Assembly: GCF_005930355.1 (NCBI RefSeq)
Contig: NZ_VDBO01000020.1
Location: 1-64,000, forward strand
Direction of reading: 5' to 3'
DNA length: 64,000 nt
Source of the DNA: Paenibacillus sinopodophylli
Lineage (GTDB): Bacteria > Bacillota > Bacilli > Paenibacillales > Paenibacillaceae
Positions within the stretch are counted from its first letter, which is position 1. Each line of letters starts with the position of its first letter. Below the pieces are notes generated by a model, which saw only the letters and a list, made by a program, of their open reading frames with translations, had not been told where the DNA came from and ran no database searches. Position numbers and translations under genes: made by a program. Below are positions 24,813-36,200 of this stretch, one piece after another.

Positions 24813-24872
24813 CCATTATGTCCCTTATTACAATTAATCCATACTTATTGTTTATAATAACGGACATAATGG
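24813..24872. repeat. 60-bp inverted repeat upstream of the S10 promoter
   Basis: Perfect 11-bp outer arms CCATTATGTCC (24813-24823) and GGACATAATGG (24862-24872) are continued inward by CTTATTA/TAATAA and CAA/TTG. It lies between the ABC-operon terminator and the S10 promoter. It does not match the dispersed repeat family. Apart from this, I see nothing recognisable in 24670-24943. Confidence 0.55.
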
Positions 24873-24943
24873 GCACTACATGATTATAAACACTTGTATA
24901 CGGAAAAGACACCGCCAATTAACGCCAACTGAATTGATACAAC

Positions 24944-24983
24944 AAAAACCATCATTCGCCGTATAACCGGAAATGATGGTTTT
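24944..24983 (-). terminator. Terminator of the ABC importer operon
   Basis: Minus strand AAAACCATCATT and AATGATGGTTTT form a perfect 12-bp stem with a 15-nt loop, followed by TGTTG. It ends just after the ATPase gene. Confidence 0.85.
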
Positions 24984-24989
24984 AATATT

Positions 24990-25784
24990 TTACCCTAATA
25001 CAATTCGGTCATCCGCCAATTTTTTTCCGCTTATTTGTTCAAACTCACCTAGCAGCTGCGCAACGGTAAGATCCTTCTTGCGCTCTTCAGGAACATCGAG
25101 AATGATCCGGCCTTTATCCATCATGATCAAACGGTTGCCAAGACGTATCGCCTGCTCCATATTGTGTGTAACCATTAGCGTTGTTAGATTCATTTCTTTA
25201 ACGAGCGTTTCTGTCAGCGTTGTGATAAGCTCTGCTCTAGAAGGGTCTAACGCAGCAGTATGCTCATCAAGAAGCAGAATCTGCGGTCTGGTAAAGGTAG
25301 CCATCAACAAGCTTAACGCCTGTCGCTCTCCACCTGATAGTAAACCAACTTTAGCGCCCAGACGGTTTTCAAGGCCAATACCGAGCCTCGCAAGCTCTTT
25401 CTTAAAAATTTCGCGCTTCGCTTTATTAACCCCGAATGAAAATCCTCGTTTTTTGCCACGTGCATATGCAATCGCTAAATTCTCTTCAATGGACATGCGA
25501 GGCGCAGTTCCTGCCATGGGATCCTGAAAGACCCGGCCGATCCACTGACTACGCTGGTACTCCGTAAGATTGCTTATATTTTGACCATCGATTCTTACTT
25601 CGCCGGCGTCCGGCCTCATAACACCGGAAATAATATTCATTAAAGTAGATTTACCGGCGCCGTTACTTCCAATAACCGTAATGAAATCGCCTGGCTTCAT
25701 CAGTAGATTCGCTCCTACGAGCGCCGTTTTCTCATCCACTGTGCCTGGATTGAACAGCTTGGACACCTTTGCAATTTCCAACAT
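24990..25784 (-). CDS. ABC transporter ATP-binding protein (TrpZ/LivF-like)
   Basis: A 264-aa ATPase with Walker A GSNGAGKST (about residues 39-47), the signature LSGGERQALSL, Walker B LLLDEHTAALDP and switch His in VTHNMEQA. It energises import with the permease and binding protein upstream. Its ATG overlaps the permease stop by one base. The binding protein family (PF04392) is the type found in TrpXYZ-like tryptophan/tyrosine systems, but the substrate is not shown by the sequence. Confidence 0.9.
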   Translation of the reverse strand: MLEIAKVSKLFNPGTVDEKTALVGANLLMKPGDFITVIGSNGAGKSTLMNIISGVMRPDAGEVRIDGQNISNLTEYQRSQWIGRVFQDPMAGTAPRMSIEENLAIAYARGKKRGFSFGVNKAKREIFKKELARLGIGLENRLGAKVGLLSGGERQALSLLMATFTRPQILLLDEHTAALDPSRAELITTLTETLVKEMNLTTLMVTHNMEQAIRLGNRLIMMDKGRIILDVPEERKKDLTVAQLLGEFEQISGKKLADDRIVLG

Positions 25785-26698
25785 TAGCGTCCACCCCCAG
25801 GCTGTGTTTTATCCAAAATAGCCAGCATCTCTGCCGTACGTTTTCTGGCTACGTTTTTTTGCTTCCATACCCTTCTTGACGCTGGAACTACAAGAGCAAA
25901 TATAATGATTACTGCTGTAATCAGCTTCATATCCGAAGCATCCAACCACTCGATGCGCAAAGCCAGCGCATATATGATCCGATAAATAATTGAACCAAGT
26001 ATAACGGCCATTGTCGCTCTGAAGATTGTGCGTGATCCAAAGATCGCTTCACCGATAATAACCGAAGCGAGTCCGATGACAATCATACCTATCCCCATGC
26101 TATTATCCGCATACTTATTATAGTGGGCAATTAATGCACCTGAAGTCGCAACTAATGCATTAGACAGAGCGATACCGAATATCGTCGTGATATCTGTGTT
26201 AGCACCAAAGCTGCGGATCATGCGTGAGTTATCCCCCGTTGCTCTCAGGCTCAAACCGAGGTCTGTGCGGAAAAATAAATCGAGAATGACCTTCACGATA
26301 ATAACGAAAACGATCATCATGCCAAGTGTAGATACATTATCGAATAAATTTTCCTGTCCTCTAAGCGAAACATTTGGTTTGCCCATAATTCTTAGATTGA
26401 TCGAATACAAAGCAATCATCATAATAATACCGGATAGCAACCCGTTAATTTTACCTTTGGTGTGAAGCAGCCCCGTACACGCTCCAGCCAAAGCTCCACC
26501 AACAAAAGCGCAAAGCACTGCAAGCCAAGGTGGAGTGCCGTTAACCGTCATTACCGATCCAATAGCTGCGCCCGTCGTAAAGCTGCCATCTACGGTCAAA
26601 TCCGGAAAGTCGAGTATCCGGAACGTTATATACACACCTAGTGCCATTAACGCATATAATAATCCGCTTTCCACAGCACCTTGCATGGATACGAGCAT
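25784..26698 (-). CDS. ABC transporter permease (TrpY-like, BPD_transp_2)
   Basis: A 304-aa membrane protein with about eight to nine hydrophobic helices. It carries the DFPDLTVDGSFTTGAAIGSV segment characteristic of the permease partnered with PF04392 binding proteins. The fold is of the branched-chain amino acid/ribose permease class. Start ATG 26696-26698 with GAGGAGG 8 nt upstream. It is separated from the binding-protein gene by 98 nt holding an attenuator-like hairpin, and is coupled to the ATPase gene downstream. Confidence 0.88.
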   Translation of the reverse strand: MLVSMQGAVESGLLYALMALGVYITFRILDFPDLTVDGSFTTGAAIGSVMTVNGTPPWLAVLCAFVGGALAGACTGLLHTKGKINGLLSGIIMMIALYSINLRIMGKPNVSLRGQENLFDNVSTLGMMIVFVIIVKVILDLFFRTDLGLSLRATGDNSRMIRSFGANTDITTIFGIALSNALVATSGALIAHYNKYADNSMGIGMIVIGLASVIIGEAIFGSRTIFRATMAVILGSIIYRIIYALALRIEWLDASDMKLITAVIIIFALVVPASRRVWKQKNVARKRTAEMLAILDKTQPGGGR

Positions 26699-26725
26699 AT
26701 GAATTACCTCCTCTTCAAAACAAGA

Positions 26726-26750
26726 GGGTGAATCAGTTGCCTGATCCCCC
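26726..26750 (-). terminator. Attenuator-like hairpin between binding protein and permease genes
   Basis: On the minus strand GGGGGATCAG and CTGATTCACCC pair around GCAA and are followed by TCTTGTTTT. A partial terminator here would give more binding protein than permease, a common arrangement in ABC operons. Confidence 0.4.
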
Positions 26751-26796
26751 CGTATTGTTTTCGTTCATCATATTTTCTAAACGTTCAAATTATCTT

Positions 26797-27840
26797 CTAC
26801 TCGATGATATTGTTTGCTTGGTCTTTCACGAAAGCTTTCATTTCGTCTGTAACCGTAATGCCTTGCTCAGCAGCTGCTTTCATATTGAAGATAAAATCAA
26901 GCTTCTGAGGAACGGTTACATTCATTTCACCTGGGTTTTTACCATTTTTCAAAATCTCCACTGCCATTTGACCAACTTCATAGCCATGATCATAATATTT
27001 GAATCCTACTGCTGCAAATGCGCCCTTCTCGACTGTATCGCGGTCTGCTGAGAAAAAGGGAATATCGTTAGCATTTGCTACTTCGATAATCGCATCCGCA
27101 CCGGTAACAACCATATTATCCAATGTGATATAGATCGCATCCACACGACCAACAAGGGAATCAGCTGCTTGCTTCACATCCGATGAATTGGCAACTGCAG
27201 CTTTAACTAGCTTAATGTCGTGCTTTGCCAATGCTTCTTCTGCGATGTTACCCATAATTACAGCATTTGGTTCACCTTCATTAATAATAAGGCCTACGTT
27301 TTTAGTATTAGGGAATTGAGCAGCAATGAAATCCATCGTTTGCGTAATCGCAGCCGGATTCGTATCCGATGCGCCTGTAATGTTGCCGCCCGGTGCTTCC
27401 AGTTGGGTTACGATTCCTGCATCAACTGGATCCGTAACAGCAGCAAACAATACCGGAATGTCCTTAACATCATCAGCTAGCGCCTGTGCAGTTGGTGTTG
27501 CAATTCCTAGAGCAAGGTCACTTTTGCTTGTTGCGATTTTTTGGGAGATCGTTTTGATGTTAGTTGCATCACCTTGCGCGTTGTTGAAATCGATTTTAAG
27601 ATTTTTGCCTTCTTCAATACCCGCATCTTTAAGTGCAGCAATAAAGCCCTCACGCGTAGCATCTAATGATGGATGCTCGACAATCTGTGATATAGCAATG
27701 GTGTAAGACTTGTCCGCAGTTCCGCCAGTATTAGATGTGTTCGTGCTTTCGTTCGTTCCTGACTCTGTTTTCGCACCACATGCTGCTGTTACAATCATGA
27801 CTGATGCCAATGCAATGCCGACCCAAAACTTTTTATTCAT
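26797..27840 (-). CDS. ABC transporter substrate-binding lipoprotein (TrpX-like)
   Basis: A 347-aa lipoprotein. The signal peptide ends VTAAC (Cys21), and a Ser/Thr/Asn-rich linker follows. A PF04392 periplasmic-binding-protein fold then runs with IAISQIVEHPSLDATREGF, LGIATPTAQALA and PVLFAAVTDPVDAG. Members bind aromatic amino acids in streptococci (TrpX), but other ligands are known. Start ATG 27838-27840 with GAGGGG upstream. First gene of a three-gene operon placed between tuf and rpsJ. No T-box (AGGGTGGNACCGCG) is present in its leader. Confidence 0.88.
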   Translation of the reverse strand: MNKKFWVGIALASVMIVTAACGAKTESGTNESTNTSNTGGTADKSYTIAISQIVEHPSLDATREGFIAALKDAGIEEGKNLKIDFNNAQGDATNIKTISQKIATSKSDLALGIATPTAQALADDVKDIPVLFAAVTDPVDAGIVTQLEAPGGNITGASDTNPAAITQTMDFIAAQFPNTKNVGLIINEGEPNAVIMGNIAEEALAKHDIKLVKAAVANSSDVKQAADSLVGRVDAIYITLDNMVVTGADAIIEVANANDIPFFSADRDTVEKGAFAAVGFKYYDHGYEVGQMAVEILKNGKNPGEMNVTVPQKLDFIFNMKAAAEQGITVTDEMKAFVKDQANNIIE

Positions 27841-27924
27841 TTGTTTAATCCCCTCTCATTTTATAAATCCTCTACTTATGCGGCTCGAACATAAACTGCA
27901 AGCACAGCAAAACATCATCGCTTT

Positions 27925-28009
27925 CTAATATTAAAGTCGATAACGATGTACTTCAACCGAGTTCTTACTATTTATGTAGAAGCTCTTTTTACTATTCCCT
28001 AATATTAAA
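27925..28009. promoter_or_regulatory. Pair of operator-like direct repeats
   Basis: CTAATATTAAA occurs twice, at 27925-27935 and 27999-28009, 74 bp apart in the same orientation. Each contains the palindrome TAATATTA. The upstream copy covers the -10 of the ABC-operon promoter and the other lies in the leader. This suits a repressor that binds both sites, but the protein is unknown. Confidence 0.4.
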
Positions 28010-28031
28010 TGCGTGTAAGGTGCAGCGTCAA
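28003..28031 (-). promoter_or_regulatory. ABC importer operon promoter
   Basis: Minus strand TTGACG (28026-28031), 17 bp, TTAATA (28003-28008). The leader to the binding-protein gene is about 155 nt. Confidence 0.55.
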
Positions 28032-28093
28032 TCATTAGTTGGTTGTAAATAGAAAGTAAACCCTACCATAAATTAGTATTGCTAGAAAAATCA

Positions 28094-28119
28094 AAAGCCC
28101 TCACCGAAGTGAGGGCTTT
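28094..28119 (-). terminator. str operon (tuf) terminator
   Basis: Minus strand AAAGCCCTCAC and GTGAGGGCTTT pair perfectly with a 4-nt loop (TTCG when read on the minus strand), followed by TGATTTTTC. Confidence 0.9.
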
Positions 28120-28149
28120 CTCTATTAACAGCGGCTAAGCCGCCATCAA

Positions 28150-29340
<1,191 letters not shown>

Positions 29341-29452
29341 TGAACTTGAGCCTCCTCAATATATCATAAAATTTTTATGTGTGGGCCGACATCAAGCTTG
29401 CAAGCAAACGAGCTGACGGCCAAAAGCAAATGGTTGTATAGGACAAAAACGA

Positions 29453-31528
29453 TTACTCGCCTTTGTTCTTAGCAATAATCTCTTCAGAGATCGATTTCGG
29501 AACTTCTTCATAGTGAGAAAGTTCCATGGAGAATACGCCGCGTCCTTGTGTACCGGAACGTAGTGTTGTGGAATAACCGAACATCTCGGAGAGAGGTACC
29601 TTGGAGCGGATAATTTGTGCACCTGCACGTGAATCCATACCTTCGATACGACCACGACGGGAGTTAAGCATACCCATAACATCGCCCATGTACTCTTCAG
29701 GAACAGTAACTTCTACTTTCATGATTGGCTCAAGAAGAACTGGCTTACATTTTTCTTTGGCAGCTTTAAGCGCCATCGAACCTGCAATTTTAAACGCCAT
29801 CTCCGAGGAGTCAACATCATGGTAAGATCCGTCTACTACAACAGCCTTGACATCAACGAGCGGGAAGCCGGCTACTACACCGTTCTTCATTGACTCTTCA
29901 ATACCAGCCTGGATAGGAGCGATAAATTCACGAGGAATCGAACCGCCGACTGTTTTGTTTTCGAATATGAAGCCTGAACCAGGCTCAAGTGGTGAGAATT
30001 CAACCCAACAATGACCGAATTGACCTTTACCACCGGACTGACGAACGAACTTACCTTCAACCTTCGCAGCTTGACGGAACGTTTCACGGTAAGCAACTTG
30101 TGGTTTACCAACGTTTGTCTCAACTTTGAATTCACGGAACATACGGTCAACAAGAATCTCAAGGTGAAGCTCACCCATACCAGAAATAATCGTTTGGTTT
30201 GTTTCCTCATCCGTATGTGCGCGGAAGGTAGGGTCTTCTTCTGCCAGCTTGGAAATAGCGATACCTAGTTTGTCTTGGTCAGCTTTCGTTTTTGGCTCGA
30301 TAGCAACCGAGATAACTGGCTCAGGGAAGTTCATTGATTCAAGAATGATAATGCTCTTCTCGTCACAAAGAGTGTCCCCAGTTGTCGTATCTTTAAGTCC
30401 AACTGCTGCAGCGATATCGCCTGCATACACTTCTGAAATTTCTTGACGAGCGTTCGCATGCATTTGAAGAATACGTCCAATCCGTTCACGTTTGCCCTTA
30501 GTTGAGTTAAGAACATACGAACCGGATTTCAGAATTCCTGAATATACACGGAAGAACGTCAATCTACCAACGTAAGGATCCGTCATGATTTTGAATGCCA
30601 AAGCCGCAAACGGCTCTGTATCGGATGATGGACGTTCACCTTCTTCACCGTCTTCAGTTGTACCTTTAATCGAAGGTACATCAAGAGGTGATGGAAGGTA
30701 GTTTACAACCGCATCCAACATCAGTTGAACACCTTTGTTACGGTAAGAAGATCCTACGATTACTGGGAAGATTTTAACTTCGCAAACGCCTTTACGGAGC
30801 GCTGCTTTGATTTCTGGAATCGAAATTTCTTCGCCTTCCAAATATTTCATCGTTAATTCTTCGTCAAGCTCAGCAACCTTCTCGATCAATTCCGTACGAA
30901 GTGATTCCACTTGGTCAGCGTACTCCGAAGGAATTTCGACCTCGATTGGATCTTTACCTGTGTCGTCTTTGTACTTATATGCTTTGCGTTCAACGATATC
31001 GATAACGCCGACGAAATCTGACTCAGCGCCAATCGGAATTTGAATCGCAACAGCATTAGCTTGAAGACGCTCACGCATGTCTTTAATAACATTCAGAAAG
31101 TCAGCACCAATGATGTCCATCTTGTTGACATATGCGATCCGCGGAACGTTGTAACGGTCTGCTTGACGCCATACAGTCTCAGATTGTGGCTCGACTCCTT
31201 CTTTCGCACTGAAAACTCCAACGGCCCCGTCCAATACGCGCAGGGAACGTTCAACTTCTACTGTGAAGTCAACGTGTCCCGGGGTGTCGATAATATTAAT
31301 ACGGTGTCCATCCCATTGAGCAGTTGTCGCGGCAGACGTGATCGTGATACCGCGCTCTTGTTCTTGTTCCATCCAGTCCATCGTAGCTGCACCTTCGTGC
31401 ACTTCTCCGATTTTGTGGGTACGGCCCGTGAAGAACAAAATCCGTTCAGTTGTAGTGGTTTTACCGGCATCAATATGCGCCATAATCCCGATGTTACGCG
31501 TATTTTTCAAGGAGAACTCTCTTGACAT
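29453..31528 (-). CDS. fusA: Elongation factor G
   Basis: A 691-aa EF-G with AHIDAGKTT (G1), DTPGHVDFT (G3) and NKMD (G4), followed by domains II-V. It catalyses translocation and, with RRF, ribosome recycling. Starts at 31528, 29 nt after rpsG. No insertions or missing motifs. Confidence 0.99.
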   Translation of the reverse strand: MSREFSLKNTRNIGIMAHIDAGKTTTTERILFFTGRTHKIGEVHEGAATMDWMEQEQERGITITSAATTAQWDGHRINIIDTPGHVDFTVEVERSLRVLDGAVGVFSAKEGVEPQSETVWRQADRYNVPRIAYVNKMDIIGADFLNVIKDMRERLQANAVAIQIPIGAESDFVGVIDIVERKAYKYKDDTGKDPIEVEIPSEYADQVESLRTELIEKVAELDEELTMKYLEGEEISIPEIKAALRKGVCEVKIFPVIVGSSYRNKGVQLMLDAVVNYLPSPLDVPSIKGTTEDGEEGERPSSDTEPFAALAFKIMTDPYVGRLTFFRVYSGILKSGSYVLNSTKGKRERIGRILQMHANARQEISEVYAGDIAAAVGLKDTTTGDTLCDEKSIIILESMNFPEPVISVAIEPKTKADQDKLGIAISKLAEEDPTFRAHTDEETNQTIISGMGELHLEILVDRMFREFKVETNVGKPQVAYRETFRQAAKVEGKFVRQSGGKGQFGHCWVEFSPLEPGSGFIFENKTVGGSIPREFIAPIQAGIEESMKNGVVAGFPLVDVKAVVVDGSYHDVDSSEMAFKIAGSMALKAAKEKCKPVLLEPIMKVEVTVPEEYMGDVMGMLNSRRGRIEGMDSRAGAQIIRSKVPLSEMFGYSTTLRSGTQGRGVFSMELSHYEEVPKSISEEIIAKNKGE

Positions 31529-31557
31529 AAAATGGTCTCCTCTCGAATGTAAAGATT

Positions 31558-32028
31558 CTACCAGCGGTAGTGAGCAAACGCTTTGTTCGCTTCAGCCATT
31601 TTGTGAGTATCTTCGCGCTTCTTAACAGCTGCGCCAGTGTTATTGGAAGCATCTGTGATTTCAGCAGCTAAACGCTCTTCCATCGTTTTCTCTCCGCGGT
31701 TACGTGAATAGTTCACGAGCCAACGAAGACCAAGTGCCGTACGGCGCTCTGGTTTAACTTCGATAGGCACTTGATAGTTTGCACCGCCGACACGGCGTGC
31801 TTTAACCTCAAGTACTGGCATAATATTTTTCAAAGCAGCTTCGAACACTTCCATCGGATCTTTACCCGTGCGTTCTTGAATCAGTTTGAAAGCATCATAC
31901 AATAGCGTTTGTGCAACGCCTCTTTTACCGTCAAGCATAATGCGGTTGATTAGGCGCGTTACCAGTTTGCTGTTATACAGCGGATCTGGAAGCACATCGC
32001 GTTTCGTTACAGGACCTTTGCGTGGCAT
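31558..32028 (-). CDS. rpsG: 30S ribosomal protein S7
   Basis: A 156-aa S7 starting MPRKGPVTKRDVLPDPLYNS and ending with KAFAHYRW. It nucleates assembly of the 30S head and lies at the E site. Between rpsL and fusA. Confidence 0.98.
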   Translation of the reverse strand: MPRKGPVTKRDVLPDPLYNSKLVTRLINRIMLDGKRGVAQTLLYDAFKLIQERTGKDPMEVFEAALKNIMPVLEVKARRVGGANYQVPIEVKPERRTALGLRWLVNYSRNRGEKTMEERLAAEITDASNNTGAAVKKREDTHKMAEANKAFAHYRW

Positions 32029-32118
32029 GAGAAAGTCCCCCTTTCTTCTAATAGTTGCTATTTCTAGCTTTCAATGACCCGTAAGGGACATATTCAAAAT
32101 TCCGTGTAAGGCTAATAA

Positions 32119-32541
32119 TTATGATTTTTTAACTTTCGGACGTTTTGTACCGTATTTCGAACGAGCTTGCATACGGTTGTTAACACCCGCAGTATCAAGT
32201 GCGCCACGAACGATATGATAACGTACTCCCGCTAAGTCTTTTACTTTACCACCGCGGATCAAAACAACGCTATGCTCTTGCAAGTTGTGTCCGATGCCCG
32301 GAATGTACGCCGTAACCTCTAGACGGTTCGTTAAACGAACACGTGCATATTTACGAAGTGCGGAGTTCGGTTTCCTTGGAGTCATTGTACCTACACGAGT
32401 GCACACACCGCGTTTTTGAGGAGCGCTGATGTTAGTAGCTTCACGTTTCAATGCATTGAAACCTTTTTGCAATGCCGGCGATTTCGATTTAACGACTTTC
32501 GCTTGGCGTCCTTTACGGACTAGTTGGTTAATAGTTGGCAT
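32119..32541 (-). CDS. rpsL: 30S ribosomal protein S12
   Basis: A 140-aa S12 with RVGTMTPRKPNSALRKYARV and HSVVLIRGGKVKDLAGVRYH, the decoding-centre loops where streptomycin-resistance changes map; Lys in TPRKPNS is wild type. Starts at 32541. Confidence 0.98.
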   Translation of the reverse strand: MPTINQLVRKGRQAKVVKSKSPALQKGFNALKREATNISAPQKRGVCTRVGTMTPRKPNSALRKYARVRLTNRLEVTAYIPGIGHNLQEHSVVLIRGGKVKDLAGVRYHIVRGALDTAGVNNRMQARSKYGTKRPKVKKS

Positions 32542-32566
32542 GTTGCCACCCCCTTCCCTATATTCA

Positions 32567-32680
32567 TGTCTTTTGAGAATATAAGCATTTATAAATACAT
32601 TTGTTTATAAATCAACTTATATTTCTTTTGCGTAACGAGCTCTTTCCACCAAAAGACGGCAACAGCCGTATACGCTTGTA
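32567..32680 (+). repeat. Dispersed intergenic repeat, copy F
   Basis: Plus orientation and diverged. The palindrome (32567-32631) has arms GAGAATATAAGCATTTATAAA and TTTATAAATCAACTTATATTTC. The GC module (32632-32680) has GCGTAACGAGC and CAGCCGTATACGCTTG. It lies upstream of rpsL, in the leader between the L7Ae-like gene and rpsL. Confidence 0.55.
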
Positions 32681-32798
32681 TGGTAGACATTTTACCTAAA
32701 ATTAAGCCCACAGATCCAGGCGGTTCATAAAAGAACAAACAAAAGTTCTCGCCAGTCAATCATCGTTAAATAATCAACTAACAAAAACGGCTATTGCA

Positions 32799-33053
32799 TT
32801 ATTCTTCTTCGTTTACGAGCGCTGCCATTGCGGCCCCGATATCGATGCCGCAGGTTTCCCCGAGCTCTTCCATCGTATCGATCCATTTCACTGGAACTCC
32901 CGTCCGCTCACATAGATGAACAATCTTCTCTCTCATCTGCGGATCTGCATTGCGTGCAACATAGACTTCAATCGCTCTTTCTTGCTCGAGCATCTTGGTT
33001 GTCTGCTTTGCGCCGACTTTGAATTGCATGAAAATCACCTTCAATTCTTCCAT
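32799..33053 (-). CDS. ybxF: L7Ae-family ribosomal/K-turn-binding protein (YbxF-like)
   Basis: An 84-aa L7Ae-fold protein with GAKQTTKMLEQERAIEVYVARNADPQ and ETCGIDIGAAMAALV (given here in part as motifs). Orthologues bind kink-turn RNA and sit at this position between rpoC and rpsL. I keep the ATG at 33053 because it matches the family length; an ATG at 33029 has the better binding site (GAAGGTG) and would give 76 aa. It is the first gene of the str transcript. Confidence 0.85.
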   Translation of the reverse strand: MEELKVIFMQFKVGAKQTTKMLEQERAIEVYVARNADPQMREKIVHLCERTGVPVKWIDTMEELGETCGIDIGAAMAALVNEEE

Positions 33054-33084
33054 TCAGCGATCACACAATTAGGCACACTTCGAT

Positions 33085-33114
33085 ATAATAGCACCTATAC
33101 CGTGATTGTGTCAA
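33085..33114 (-). promoter_or_regulatory. str operon promoter
   Basis: Minus strand TTGACA (33109-33114), 18 bp, TATTAT (33085-33090), with an extended TG before the -10. The leader is about 25 nt. Confidence 0.75.
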
Positions 33115-33178
33115 GAAACTTCAAGATAATCATTTGCAAACCATTTATTAATGAGTTTCATACTGTAAACATGGAAAA

Positions 33179-33224
33179 GAGCGACCATCTTCCGCTTCCA
33201 AACAAAGCGGAAGATGCAACGCTC
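33179..33224 (-). terminator. rpoBC terminator
   Basis: Minus strand GAGCG, then CATCTTCCGCTT and AAGCGGAAGATG (12 bp perfect), then CGCTC and TTTTCC. It ends the rpoB-rpoC transcript. Confidence 0.9.
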
Positions 33225-33273
33225 CTTATATATGTTTAGTATCCGGTTGAAATAAGGATTCAGTAACTATTCG

Positions 33274-36200
33274 TTAGTCGACAGTAACTGCTTCCGTTTC
33301 CAATTCCCCTTCAACTGCAGTAGTAGCTTCATCTTCTAGTCCAGCAAAGCGAATGTTGCGGTAACGCGCCATCCCCGTACCTGCAGGAATCAACTTACCG
33401 ATAATAACATTTTCTTTGAGTCCAAGCAACTGGTCGACTTTGCCTTTGATAGCCGCGTCAGTCAATACACGAGTTGTTTCTTGGAAAGAAGCCGCTGACA
33501 AGAATGAATCTGTCTCAAGCGATGCTTTCGTAATACCGAGCAAAACTGGTTTTGCTACAGCTGGCTCTAGATCTGCAAAGATTGCAGTACGGTTCTGAGA
33601 CTCATATTCATGAATGTCAACAAACGCGCCTGGAAGCAATGTAGTGCCGCCTGCGTCTACGATACGGATCTTGCGGAGCATTTGCTTAATCATGACTTCA
33701 ACGTGCTTGTCATTGATTTCTACCCCTTGGTTCCGGTAAACGCGCTGTACTTCTTGCAAAATGTAGTTTTGAACGCCACGGATACCTTTGATGCGCAGCA
33801 TATCTTTAGGGTCAATAGAACCGTCGGTCAGCTCATCGCCGGCCTCGATTTGTTGACCTTGTGTTACGCGGATACGCGAACCATAAGTAACAGCATACAC
33901 TTTCGATTCCGCTTCGCCTTGAACCTCGATTTCGCGACGGTCCTTCGCTTCACGAATTTCTTTAATTACACCGTCAAGCTCAGAAATAATCGCTTGACCT
34001 TTCGGATTACGCGCCTCGAACAACTCCTGGATACGCGGCAAACCTTGTGTAATATCATCGCCGGCAACGCCGCCCGTATGGAACGTACGCATCGTCAGCT
34101 GTGTTCCTGGCTCACCGATTGATTGTGCTGCGATAATGCCTACCGCTTCCCCAATCTCAACGTGCTTGCCAGTTGCAAGGTTACGTCCGTAACAGATCTT
34201 ACATACGCCATGACGAGCACGGCAGCTGAGTACGGAACGAATTTGCAGTTTTTCGACGCCTGCATCGATAATCGCATCAGCTTTATGAGAATCAATAAGC
34301 TCGCTGCGGTTTACAATGATTTCGCCTGTTTTTGGATTACGAACGGTTTCGAACGCATAGCGTCCTTCAATACGGTCATATAGGTCTTCAATAACCTCTT
34401 TACCGTCTTGAATTTTGCTTACGGAGAAGCCTTTGTCCGTACCACAATCTTCTTCTCGCACGATTACGTCTTGTGCAACGTCGACAAGTCGACGAGTCAA
34501 GTAACCGGAATCGGCCGTCCGAAGTGCTGTATCCGCCAAACCTTTGCGCGCTCCGTGAGTCGAGATAAAGTACTCGAGTACAGTAAGACCTTCGCGGAAG
34601 TTTGATTTAATTGGCAACTCAATGATACGACCGGATGGGTTGGCCATTAGACCACGCATACCGCCGAGTTGAGTAATTTGAGATTTGTTACCCCGTGCTT
34701 TGGAGTCCACCATGAGCATGATGTTGTTGTAACGATCCATCGACTTCATAAGAACTTCGGTGATTTCGTCTTTACATTTGCTCCAAATGCTGATGATTCG
34801 GTCATAACGCTCTTCGTTTGTGATCAAACCACGACGGTATTGATTCATAACGGTTCCGACCTTAGCATCGGAGGCATGCATAATTTCATCTTTCTCTTTC
34901 GGAATGATAACGTCAGCAACGCCGATCGTAATACCAGACTTAGTCGAGTAGGTGAAACCAAGCTGCTTAATGCGGTCAAGAAGCTGTGCAGTAAGCGTTG
35001 TGTGATATTTACGGAAGCACTCCGCGATCAATAGAGCAAGGTAATCCTTACCCACCGCCCCAGGGATATCGGATACTTCAATAAATTTAGTCAAATCAGC
35101 GCCTTTTTCGTATACAAAGTATTTATCCGGTGTACCTTGCAGCAAATTCGTTTTCGTTGCTTCGTTGATATAAGGGAAATCTTCAGGGAAAATTTCATTG
35201 AAGATAATTTTACCAACAGTCGTAACGAGCAATGAATTTTGCTGTTGCTCCGTGAAATTAACTTTCTTGAGTACGCGCACTGGAATGAAAATTCTAGCGT
35301 GTAAGGAAACAATACCGCGCTGGTAAGCAGAGATCGCTTCGTTAATGGTACCGAATACGGAACCACTGCCTTTAGCTTCTTTGTTATCCATCGTTAAGTA
35401 GAAGCTTCCTAGTACCATATCCTGTGAAGGAGTAACGACTGGCTTGCCGTCTTTCGGGTTAAGAATGTTACCTGATGCAAGCATAAGCAAGCGAGCTTCC
35501 GCTTGTGCTTCAGCAGACAACGGAACGTGAACGGCCATTTGGTCACCATCGAAGTCAGCGTTATAAGCTGTACATACGAGTGGGTGAAGCTTAATTGCGC
35601 GACCTTCAACCAGAATAGGCTCAAATGCTTGAATACCTAGTCTGTGAAGCGTCGGAGCACGGTTAAGCAATACAGGGTGTTCCTTAATGACTTCCTCAAG
35701 CACATCCCATACCTCAGGACTTACGCGTTCAACCTTGCGCTTCGCACTTTTAATATTATGTGCTAGGCCTTTATTTACAAGCTCTTTCATAACGAAAGGC
35801 TTGAACAATTCTAGTGCCATTTCTTTCGGAAGACCACATTGGAACATCTTGAGGTTAGGACCTACGACGATAACCGAACGACCAGAATAGTCCACCCGTT
35901 TACCGAGCAAGTTCTGACGGAAACGTCCTTGCTTACCTTTCAGCATGTGGCTGAGCGATTTAAGCGGACGGTTACCAGGGCCTGTTACAGGACGGCCGCG
36001 ACGACCGTTATCGATCAAAGCGTCAACTGCTTCCTGCAGCATCCGTTTCTCATTCTGAACAATGATATCAGGAGCGCCAAGATCAAGCAGACGCTTCAGA
36101 CGGTTGTTACGGTTAATAACACGGCGGTACAGATCGTTAAGGTCAGAAGTCGCAAAACGACCACCGTCAAGCTGTACCATCGGACGAAGCTCAGGAGGGA

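Noticed and set aside
27841..28080. T-box or other riboswitch upstream of the TrpX-like binding protein
   Set aside because: No T-box core sequence and no terminator/antiterminator pair before the gene.
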